The notes under the pieces: generated by a model
Seen by the model: the letters and a program-made list of their open reading frames with translations, nothing else
Databases searched by the model: none
What the model was told of the DNA's origin: nothing
Origin: Nonomuraea basaltis
GTDB taxonomy: Bacteria; Actinomycetota; Actinomycetes; Streptosporangiales; Streptosporangiaceae
NCBI RefSeq assembly: GCF_005893125.1
Contig: NZ_VCJS01000117.1
Span: forward strand, 1-39,031
Length of the DNA stretch: 39,031 nt
Direction: 5' to 3'
Program-made: the position numbers and the translations under genes
Shown: positions 6,093 through 12,530 of the stretch, in pieces
Position numbering within the stretch: the first letter of the stretch is position 1
Layout of the letters: each line of letters starts with the position of its first letter

Positions 6093-7079
6093 GTGAGCAC
6101 CACCATGAGCACCACCGTGCTGGCCACGGTGCGCACCGCGCTGCGTTCTGTCCTGTCGTCGATGATGCCGCTGCCGCGCAGGGGCGGCTCGGCCGCCCTC
6201 GCGCTGCTGCCGCTGACCGAGCGGGTGCCCGGCATGGCCGAGCCGTGCCGGATGCACCCGGCCGTGTACGCGATCGAGGCCGCGGTCATCGACTGGGCCA
6301 GGAGGACCGGGCTGCGGGCCGACCCCGGGGTCGGCTTCCACCGGATGGCGGGCCGGGCGTTCGCCGAGTTCGACGCGGCCGCGGCGGCCCTGTTCGCGCA
6401 GTGGCTGACATGGCTGTTCCACCTGGACGACGAGCTGGACGAGGGGGCGTGCCGGCTGGAGGTCTTCCACGGCATGCTCAAGGGCTCGGTACGCCACCCG
6501 CTGGAGGCGGCGTTCGCGGACCTGTGGCGGGTGACGAGCGTGCGGATGAGCGACCGGTGGCGGGCCAGGTTCGCGGTGGGCCTGCAGCGCCAGCACGACG
6601 CTTGCCGTACCGAGGCCGACAACCGGGCGGCGGGCCGGATGCCGACGCTGGAGGAGTACCCGGCGCTGCGCAGGGGCACGGTGGGGCCGTACCTGTACGA
6701 CCTGGTCGAGCCGTGCCTGCGGGTGGAGGTGCCGGCCTGGGTGCACGAGTCCGAGCCCTGGCAGCAGCTGGTCAACGCCTGCAGCGACGTCACGGCCTGG
6801 TGCAACGACGTGGCCTCACGGCCGAAGGAGCGCGGGGACGTGCACAACTTCGTGGTGCTGGCGATGCACCAGCTCGGGCTGGGCGAGCGGGAGGCGACGG
6901 CCTGGGTGCTGGACAGGATCGCCCGGCGCTGCGAGGACATGCGCAGGGCCGCCAGGCGGCTGCCGCTCGACGACCTGGCGCCCAAGGCGGCCAGGGACGT
7001 CAGCAAGGTGGCCTGCGCGTATCTGGCGGCGCCGCGCGCGCACCTGGACTGGCTGCTGGAATCGACCCGCTATGCCTAG
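6093..7079 (+). CDS. Class I terpene synthase (terpene cyclase)
   Basis: The 328-aa protein has the motifs of bacterial class I terpene cyclases. The aspartate-rich motif is HLDDELDE (D112, D113, D116). The NSE triad is NDVASRPKERGD (N238, S242, E246), and the closing Arg-Tyr pair is R326-Y327 (ESTRYA). An ENR-like stretch, EADNRAAGR at 174-182, supplies the diphosphate-sensing arginine region. Mg2+ bound by these motifs drives ionisation of a prenyl diphosphate, most likely farnesyl or geranyl diphosphate. The product cannot be read from sequence. GTG 6093 and ATG 6105 are both possible starts; an AGGTGA lies just before the GTG. No P450, methyltransferase or prenyltransferase is adjacent. 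IS debris reaches almost to the start codon and may have replaced its promoter. Confidence 0.9.
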   Translation: MSTTMSTTVLATVRTALRSVLSSMMPLPRRGGSAALALLPLTERVPGMAEPCRMHPAVYAIEAAVIDWARRTGLRADPGVGFHRMAGRAFAEFDAAAAALFAQWLTWLFHLDDELDEGACRLEVFHGMLKGSVRHPLEAAFADLWRVTSVRMSDRWRARFAVGLQRQHDACRTEADNRAAGRMPTLEEYPALRRGTVGPYLYDLVEPCLRVEVPAWVHESEPWQQLVNACSDVTAWCNDVASRPKERGDVHNFVVLAMHQLGLGEREATAWVLDRIARRCEDMRRAARRLPLDDLAPKAARDVSKVACAYLAAPRAHLDWLLESTRYA

Positions 7080-7081
7080 TG

Positions 7082-8077
7082 TCATGGCTGTCCGGCGAGC
7101 GTGTCGCCGGCGGGGGTGCGGCGGTAGACGACCTGCTTGCCGAGCCGCATCCCCACCGTGAGCCCGCCGCCGCTGAGCACGCCGAGGTGCTGGCTGACCG
7201 CGCCCGGCGTGAGCGACATGCGGGTGGCCAGTGCGGTGGTGGTGCTGGGCTCGGCCAGCGCGAGCAGGATCCGCGCCCGGCTCCGGCCGATCAGTGCCGC
7301 CAGCGCGCCGGGCGCGGGCGGCGGACCTTGCTCCCACAGCGTGCCGACGCCGAGCACCGGATACACGAGCATCGACTGGTACGGCGCGGACATGACGGCC
7401 ACGGACGGCCAGTAGAACGCGCTCGGCACGAGCACGAGCCCGTCGCCGTGCAGCCCGCCCTGGTGGCACCAGGGCCGGTCGATCATCAGCCGCTCCCCCG
7501 TCCATTCCACGGCGGGGTCGAGCCCGGCGAACAGCTCGCGCGCCCCGCCCTGGGCGAGCTGCCGCGACCTGCCCAGGACGTCGCGTTCGAGCAGGGCGTA
7601 CACGCGGGGCCAGAACTCGGCGAAGCACTTCTCCCAGTACGCCTCCAGAGCGTCCGCGACCCTGGCCACGCCCGCCTCCGGGTCGGCCATGAACCGCTCG
7701 AGCACGGCCGGGTCCCGCCCGGCGAGCTCGCCGGCCTCCGCGTGGGCCAGGCCGGCGAGCTCGCCGGCCTCCGCGTGGGCCAGTTCGGGAGAGGTGCGCC
7801 TGACCCGGTCGAGCTCGGCGGCGAAGTCCGGCATCGGCGTGTCGGGCGGCGGGGTGACGAAGTCGGCCAGGTATCCGGCCGGCGGCACGAGCGCGAGCAG
7901 CTCGGTCAGATCGAGCCCGGCCAGCCGGGGCCGGACGGCCTTGAGCCAGGGCAGGTGGATCGACTGCCTGGCGGGCTGCTGGAGGGTGCGCAGGCTGGCC
8001 ACGAGCTCCCACATCGGCGAGAACGCGAACCGGATGCGCGCCACGTCCTCCGGCCTCAACACCCAGGTGATGGACAT
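7082..8077 (-). CDS. ArsR-type winged-helix transcriptional regulator (DUF5937-like)
   Basis: The 331-aa protein has a long N-terminal ligand/effector-like region and a C-terminal ArsR-type winged helix at about residues 255-325. The helix-turn-helix is seen in STTTALATRMSLTPGAVSQHLGVL, followed by the wing GKQVVYRR. This layout is typical of large actinobacterial ArsR-like regulators annotated with DUF5937. ATG 8077 is the clear start; the open frame continues upstream only across the divergent MFS gene. The gene is divergent from the MFS exporter at 8138 and probably controls it and itself through the palindrome at 8081-8096. A perfect 11-codon tandem duplication (LAHAEAGELAG twice) lies around residues 100-120. 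Confidence 0.85.
   Translation of the reverse strand: MSITWVLRPEDVARIRFAFSPMWELVASLRTLQQPARQSIHLPWLKAVRPRLAGLDLTELLALVPPAGYLADFVTPPPDTPMPDFAAELDRVRRTSPELAHAEAGELAGLAHAEAGELAGRDPAVLERFMADPEAGVARVADALEAYWEKCFAEFWPRVYALLERDVLGRSRQLAQGGARELFAGLDPAVEWTGERLMIDRPWCHQGGLHGDGLVLVPSAFYWPSVAVMSAPYQSMLVYPVLGVGTLWEQGPPPAPGALAALIGRSRARILLALAEPSTTTALATRMSLTPGAVSQHLGVLSGGGLTVGMRLGKQVVYRRTPAGDTLAGQP
7719..7783. repeat. 33-bp tandem duplication inside the regulator gene
   Basis: Bases 7719-7750 are identical to 7752-7783, a period of 33 bp. The duplication is in frame, adds 11 residues to the regulator and has no mismatches over 32 nt, so it is recent or strain-specific. Confidence 0.9.
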
Positions 8078-8080
8078 CCC

Positions 8081-8096
8081 TTTAGTGTGAGCTAAA
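8081..8096. promoter_or_regulatory. Palindromic operator TTTAG-n6-CTAAA
   Basis: Perfect 5-bp arms lie between the ArsR-type gene (start 8077) and the MFS gene (start 8138), only 3 nt before the regulator's start codon. This placement fits autorepression of a leaderless or short-leader transcript and control of the divergent exporter. Confidence 0.5.
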
Positions 8097-8137
8097 TCGT
8101 TCGCGGCACCAAACCCCGAAATATCACTCTTGATCGC

Positions 8138-9331
8138 GTGTCTAGCGCAACGATCGACAAACCCTCTTTCCTCCGGTCCAAGCTCGGCGGGCTGCCCCGC
8201 CCGTTCTGGGCCCTGTGGGGCGGCACACTCGTGAACCGCCTGGGCACCATGGTCATGCCCTTCACCGGCGTCTACCTGACCCAGAGCCGCGGCCTGTCGC
8301 TGACCGCCGCGGGCCTGGTGATGGGCGTCTTCGGCGCGGGCTCGCTGCTGTCGCAGCTGCTCGCGGGCGTGCTCACGGACCGGATCGGGCGGCGGGCCAC
8401 GCTGTCGGGCGGCATGCTGGCCACGGCCGTGACCATGCTGGCGCTCGGTTACAGCACGTCGCTGCCGGCGATCCTGGCCTCGATGTTCGTGCTGGGCCTG
8501 GTGATCGACGTCTACAGGCCCGCGTCGAACGCCCTGGTCGCCGACCTGGTTTCGCCCGCGGAGCGGCCCCGGGCGTACGGGCTGCTGTTCTGGGCGATCA
8601 ACCTCGGCTACTCGGTCGGCATGACGGCCGGCGGATGGCTGGCCGGGATCGGGTTCATCTGGCTGTTCTGGATCGACGCGGTGTCGAGCGTGCTCTTCGC
8701 CGTGCTGGTCTGGCGGGCGGTCCCCGAGACCAGGCCGGATGCCAGGGAGTCCACCGGCGGTTTCGGCGTGGTGCTGCGCGACCGGGTGATGGTCGCCTTC
8801 ACGCTGATCACGCTGGGCCACGCACTCGTCTACGCGCAGACGTTCACCATGCTGCCGGTGGCGATGACCGAGGTGGTGAAGCTGACGCCGGGACAGTTCG
8901 GGCTCGCCATGGCACTGAACGGGGTGCTGATCGTCATCGTGCAGCCGCTCGTGTCCGGCTGGCTGGGCCGCAGGGACGCCTCCCGTGCGTTCGCGCTGGG
9001 CATGGCCGTCATGGGACTCGGCTTCGCGCTGACCGCGTTCGTCACGAGCACGCTCGGGCTGGCCGCCACGATCGCCGTGTGGACGGCGGGCGAGATCGTC
9101 ACGGCGGGCATCGCCGGCACGATCGTGGCCGTGCTGGCGCCGGCGCACCTGCGGGGGCGGTACTCGGGGCTGTTCGGGTTCGCGTGGTCGATGGCCGCGG
9201 TGCTGGCGCCGCTGGTCGGCGGGCCGCTGCTGGAGCTCGGCGCGGGGGCGCTGTGGTTCACGATGGGTGGGGTGGGCGTGGCGTCCGCGGCGGGCATGCT
9301 ACTACTCGGACCCGCGATCCGACGCCGTTGA
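8138..9331 (+). CDS. MFS multidrug-type exporter
   Basis: The 397-aa protein has about 12 hydrophobic segments. The MFS motif A is GVLTDRIGRRATL between TM2 and TM3, and RNRLGTM-like residues (VNRLGTMVMPF) occur in TM1, as in multidrug-resistance exporters of the MDR/YajR-like group. GTG 8138 has no Shine-Dalgarno sequence. A TATCAC hexamer about 10 nt upstream would give a leaderless mRNA. It is divergent from the ArsR-type regulator, its likely controller. The stop codon abuts a tnpA relic at 9334, so the transposon sits right behind the gene. The substrate is unknown. Confidence 0.88.
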   Translation: MSSATIDKPSFLRSKLGGLPRPFWALWGGTLVNRLGTMVMPFTGVYLTQSRGLSLTAAGLVMGVFGAGSLLSQLLAGVLTDRIGRRATLSGGMLATAVTMLALGYSTSLPAILASMFVLGLVIDVYRPASNALVADLVSPAERPRAYGLLFWAINLGYSVGMTAGGWLAGIGFIWLFWIDAVSSVLFAVLVWRAVPETRPDARESTGGFGVVLRDRVMVAFTLITLGHALVYAQTFTMLPVAMTEVVKLTPGQFGLAMALNGVLIVIVQPLVSGWLGRRDASRAFALGMAVMGLGFALTAFVTSTLGLAATIAVWTAGEIVTAGIAGTIVAVLAPAHLRGRYSGLFGFAWSMAAVLAPLVGGPLLELGAGALWFTMGGVGVASAAGMLLLGPAIRRR

Positions 9332-9333
9332 GG

Positions 9334-9421
9334 TGAGGCGCGAATGTGCTCTCGCAGCATCCGAGCCGATGCCCCCTTCGAGGCTGTTGACCAGCCTGGA
9401 CAGGGTGAGCTTCGGCCGGAT
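9334..9421 (-). pseudogene. IS200/IS605 TnpA (Y1 transposase) relic
   Basis: The minus strand encodes PKLTLSRLVNSL (9415-9380) and then, after a one-base frame change near 9379, KGASARMLREHIRAS (9378-9334). Together these form the hallmark LSxLVxxLKGxSxxxLR block of Y1-type TnpA, the region following the HUH strand. The rest of the roughly 140-aa protein is missing, including HUH and the catalytic Tyr. The relic lies divergent from and immediately upstream of tnpB, the tnpA/tnpB arrangement of IS605. It shows that the element once carried its own transposase. Confidence 0.7.
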
Positions 9422-9447
9422 TCCATCGCGGTAACACAACGAAACGC

Positions 9448-9453
9448 TAGTAT
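9448..9453 (+). promoter_or_regulatory. -10-like TAGTAT before tnpB
   Basis: TAGTAT ends 6 nt before the GTG at 9460 and there is no ribosome-binding site, which suggests that tnpB is translated from a leaderless mRNA. Confidence 0.4.
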
Positions 9454-9459
9454 CACGGT

Positions 9460-10728
9460 GTGGAGTCGATAAAGCGGACGCGGGCACACGTGGCGCGCCT
9501 CGACCTGGGCGTGGCCCAGGCGCTCACGCTGGACGGTCAGGCGCATACGGCCCGCGCGCTGTGGAACCTGCTGCACGAGTACTTCACGTTCCGCCAAGGC
9601 CGGTTCGCGACGTTGAAGGACTGCGATCAGGCCATCCGGCAAGCCCGCCAGGACATCGACTGGATGGGACAACTCCCGGCCCAGGCGGCCCAGGCCGTGT
9701 TGAAGACCTACCGGCAGGCGTGGGCGAACTTCTTCAACCCCGACCATCCCGCTGAGCGGCCCACGTTCAAATCCCGGGGCCGGTCACGGATGGCGGTCGA
9801 CGTCCCCCAGGCCCGAGACTTGCAGATCAAGCGGATCAACCGGCGGTGGGGCGTGGTCAACCTGCCCAAGATCGGCCGGGTCCGGTTCCGGTGGACCAAG
9901 GACCTGCCTGGCGTCACCAAGGGCGGTCCCGCAGGGCGGATAACCGGAGCCCGCCTGGTCAAAGAAGCCCACGGGTGGAACATCGTGTTCCGCACCGAGA
10001 CCCTCATCGCACCGACCCCCGCCGTGCATCCCGGCCCAAGCGTCGGCATCGACCGGGGGATCAACGTCGCCTTGGCACTGTCCGATGGGACCATGCGCGA
10101 GCACGGCCCCTGGCTCACCGACGGTGAACGCGAGCACCTGCGCCGGTTGGAGAAGAAGAGCGCCCGCCAGCGCCGCACTCGCATCCCCGACCGGCCGATC
10201 TCCCGCCGGTTGGCCCGTACGTATGCTCAGATCGCCAAGGCCCGCGCGACAGCCAAGCGCCGTGCCCTGGACTGGCAGCACCAGACCACCACCGAACTGG
10301 CCGGCACATTCAGCACGATCGTGGTGGAAGACCTGAAGATCACCAGCATGGTCCGTTCCGCCAAGGGCACCGTCGAACAGCCCGGCGTCAACGTCGGGCA
10401 GAAGTCAGGGCTGAACCGGGCGATCACCGCCGAGGCATGGGGGCGGACCGTCACCCTGCTGGAGTACAAGAGCGCCGATCGGGGCGGGCGAGTGGTCAAG
10501 GTTCCCGCGCCGGGTACGTCGCAGACCTGCCACCAGTGCGGCCACCGCGACCCCGGCAACCGGGCCAGGACCGTGTTCACGTGCAAGAACCCTGGCTGCG
10601 GATGGGCCGGTCATGCCGACTCCAATGCCGCGATCAACATCAACAACGCCGCAGGAACTGTGGTGTCAGGACGTGGAGACCTTGGGGCTACCCGGTCGGC
10701 GAAGCGTCAACCCCCGCGCGCCGCTTGA
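9460..10728 (+). CDS. tnpB: TnpB, RNA-guided nuclease of an IS605-type element, apparently intact
   Basis: The 422-aa protein has the complete TnpB layout: an N-terminal helical/wedge region (1-190), then a split RuvC domain with D198 in GIDRGIN, E290 in VVEDL and D387 in HADSNAAININ. A four-Cys zinc finger (C357, C360, C375, C380; CHQCG and CKNPGC) sits in the nuc lobe before the last Asp. All catalytic and zinc residues are present, so the nuclease may work. TnpB proteins are known to cut DNA guided by an omega RNA made from the 3' end of the gene and the element's right end. Its own tnpA is only a relic (9334-9421), so the element cannot move unaided. The tail SGRGDLGATRSAKRQPP is typical of actinobacterial copies. 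Confidence 0.92.
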   Translation: MESIKRTRAHVARLDLGVAQALTLDGQAHTARALWNLLHEYFTFRQGRFATLKDCDQAIRQARQDIDWMGQLPAQAAQAVLKTYRQAWANFFNPDHPAERPTFKSRGRSRMAVDVPQARDLQIKRINRRWGVVNLPKIGRVRFRWTKDLPGVTKGGPAGRITGARLVKEAHGWNIVFRTETLIAPTPAVHPGPSVGIDRGINVALALSDGTMREHGPWLTDGEREHLRRLEKKSARQRRTRIPDRPISRRLARTYAQIAKARATAKRRALDWQHQTTTELAGTFSTIVVEDLKITSMVRSAKGTVEQPGVNVGQKSGLNRAITAEAWGRTVTLLEYKSADRGGRVVKVPAPGTSQTCHQCGHRDPGNRARTVFTCKNPGCGWAGHADSNAAININNAAGTVVSGRGDLGATRSAKRQPPRAA

Positions 10729-10785
10729 CCGCGACGTGATGGGAGAATCTCCGGCCTTCAGACTTCAGGTCGGGGAGGAGTTCAA
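10500..10785 (+). ncRNA. Candidate omega RNA (reRNA) region of tnpB
   Basis: By analogy with characterised TnpB systems, the RNA should overlap the last 100-200 nt of tnpB and run through the right-end hairpin at 10748-10776. The guide would come from the DNA after the element end, here probably from about 10785 onward. The 5' boundary is unknown and the given start is only indicative. Confidence 0.4.
10748..10776 (+). mobile_element. Right-end hairpin of the tnpB element
   Basis: Bases 10748-10756 pair with 10768-10776 around an 11-nt loop, with two G-T wobbles. The motif CTTCAGGTCGGGGAGGA is the usual right end of actinobacterial tnpB elements. The element end probably lies near 10785. Confidence 0.6.
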
Positions 10786-10837
10786 AGTTACGCGTGACAT
10801 GCGTGAATTGTGAATTATGGCGTACTAGGCTGATCGC

Positions 10838-11041
10838 GTGGCACAACTGCGCATTGCCCAAGCACAGACGAACCCAACCGTCGTCGACCTGACCACCAAT
10901 GCCGACCGGCTGGTCGCGTGGACCCGCAACGCCGCCGAGCGCCGGGCTCATCTCGTCGTCTTCACCGAGATGTTCCCCACCGGCTACCCCGTAAAGGACC
11001 TCGTGCTCCACAGGTCCTTCGTGGACGCCTGTAGCGCCTGA
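10838..11041 (+). pseudogene. Truncated duplicate of the nadE 5' end
   Basis: The 67-codon frame is a copy of the first 65 codons of nadE (12531 onward), about 90% identical in DNA. Homology also covers some 25 bp upstream, including the -10-like TACTAG and the GTG start. It then ends abruptly at 11032 after the codons for SFVDA, and a stop follows at 11039-11041. Only the first strands of the nitrilase domain are present (FTEMF with its Glu), so no enzyme can result. The stop is two bases before the ATG of the SARP-response regulator fusion (TGA-AA-ATG). The relic may therefore act as a leader frame that supplies promoter and translational coupling to that gene. Confidence 0.8.
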
Positions 11042-11043
11042 AA

Positions 11044-12498
11044 ATGCTGACCTTCACCGCGCTCGGACCGTTCCAAGCCTGGGCCGACGGCGCCCCTCTC
11101 GATCTCGGCGGACAGCGGCAGCAAGCGGTGCTCGCCCGCCTGCTCGTGGCCCGCGGCCGCGCCGTGCCCGTGAACACCCTCATCGACGAGCTCTGGCCGG
11201 GCAACCCGCCCGCCCAGGCCCTGTCCACCATCCAGGGCTACGTCTCCCGCCTGCGCCGCGCTCTCGAGCCCGGGCGCGCGCCCCGCGAGGAGGCAGGCGT
11301 GCTGGTGTCCGCGCCGCCCGGCTACGCCCTGCGGGCCGAGACCGGGCAGGTGGACACCTGGCGCTTCGAGAACCTGGTCAAGTCGGACGGCGCGCCGGCG
11401 CAGGTGTGGGCGGCCATGGACGCCGCGCTGGGGCTGTGGCGGGGACCCGCGCTCGCCGAGTTCAGCGAGCTGAGCTGGGCCGCGACGGAGGCGGGCCGGC
11501 TGGAGGAGCTGCGGCTGATCGCCGTCGAGCGGCGGGCCGACGCCGGTCTGGCGCTGGGCAGGGCGACGGCGCTGGTGGCCGACCTGGAGGCGCACGCGTC
11601 GGCGCACCCGCTGCGCGAGGAGGCGTGGCGGCTGCTGGGCGTGGCCCTCTACCGGATGGGCCGCCAGGGCGACGCGCTGGCCGCGCTGCGCAGGGCGCGC
11701 GCGGTGTGGCGCGACGAGCTGGGCCTCGACCTGTCGGCCGCGCTCAAGCAGCTGGAGGCCGACATGCTCGCCCAGCGCCTGGAGGAGCCGCCGCCCACGG
11801 AGGCGCCCGCCGCGGAGACGCCCGGCGCGCTGCGGGTGCTGGTGGCCGACGACCAGGCCCTCGTACGCGCGGGGCTGCGGGCCATGTTCGACGGCGAGCC
11901 GGGGGTGACGCTGGCCGGCGAGGCGAGCAACGGCGAGGAGGCGATCGCGGGCGTCCGCGAGACGCGGCCGGACGTGGTGCTGCTCGACATCCAGATGCCG
12001 CACCTGGACGGCCTGGCCGCCGCGCGCCGGATCCTGGCCGAGGAGCGGCCGCCGAAGGTGGTCATGATGACCACGTTCGGCAGCGACGAGAACCTGTACG
12101 CCGCCCTGCGGGCGGGAGTGAGCGGGTTCCTGCTGAAGACGGCGGCTCCGGAGCAGTTCGTGGCCGCGATCAGGGCCGCCGCGGCCGGGGACGCGCTCAT
12201 CGACCCGGCGGTCACCACGCGGCTGATCTCTGCGTTCACCGGGCGTACCGACCCGGCCTCTCCCCCGGCGCTGGCCGGGCTGTCCGACGACCGGCTCGAC
12301 GTGCTGAAGCTCGTCGCCAGGGGACTGACGAACCAGCAGATCGGCCAGACGCTCTCGCTGGCGGAGGAGGAGGTGGCCCGGATGGTGAAGTCGCTGCTCG
12401 AGCACCTCGGGCTGTTCGACCGGGCGCAGCTGGTGATGGCCGCGTACGAGTCGGGGTTGGTCACACCTGGCGAGAAGGCCCACTTTTCGTCGCTTTGA
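11044..12498 (+). CDS. SARP/BTAD regulator fused to a NarL-type response regulator
   Basis: The 484-aa protein joins two regulators. Residues 1-98 are an OmpR-like winged helix as in AfsR/SARP activators (LGGQRQQAVLARLLV, IDELWPGNPPAQALSTIQGY, VSRLRRAL). Residues 100-245 are the bacterial transcriptional activation domain (BTAD), with its TPR-like helices. After a Pro/Ala-rich linker (248-261) come a receiver domain at 263-380 (acidic D269/D270, phospho-acceptor D315 in LLDIQMP, T343, K365) and a LuxR-type helix-turn-helix at about 410-475. The recognition helix of the latter reads EEEVARMVKSLLEHL instead of the usual TVKTHVxxxLxKL, so this second DNA-binding unit may be weakened. The receiver suggests control by phosphorylation, but no histidine kinase gene is adjacent. 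It may share the duplicated nadE promoter. Confidence 0.87.
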   Translation: MLTFTALGPFQAWADGAPLDLGGQRQQAVLARLLVARGRAVPVNTLIDELWPGNPPAQALSTIQGYVSRLRRALEPGRAPREEAGVLVSAPPGYALRAETGQVDTWRFENLVKSDGAPAQVWAAMDAALGLWRGPALAEFSELSWAATEAGRLEELRLIAVERRADAGLALGRATALVADLEAHASAHPLREEAWRLLGVALYRMGRQGDALAALRRARAVWRDELGLDLSAALKQLEADMLAQRLEEPPPTEAPAAETPGALRVLVADDQALVRAGLRAMFDGEPGVTLAGEASNGEEAIAGVRETRPDVVLLDIQMPHLDGLAAARRILAEERPPKVVMMTTFGSDENLYAALRAGVSGFLLKTAAPEQFVAAIRAAAAGDALIDPAVTTRLISAFTGRTDPASPPALAGLSDDRLDVLKLVARGLTNQQIGQTLSLAEEEVARMVKSLLEHLGLFDRAQLVMAAYESGLVTPGEKAHFSSL

Positions 12499-12530
12499 CG
12501 ATAAAAATCGGGGCGTACTAGTCTGGTCGC

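Noticed and set aside
7719..7783. Tandem repeat as a CRISPR or binding array
   Set aside because: Only two copies, in frame within a coding region; a simple duplication explains it.
6086..8095. 669-codon open frame on the plus strand
   Set aside because: It overlaps the terpene synthase in another frame and runs antisense through the ArsR-type regulator. It is a GC artefact.
10838..11041. A second, frameshifted nadE gene
   Set aside because: Homology stops at codon 65 and never resumes before the regulator gene. It is a partial duplication, not a frameshifted gene.
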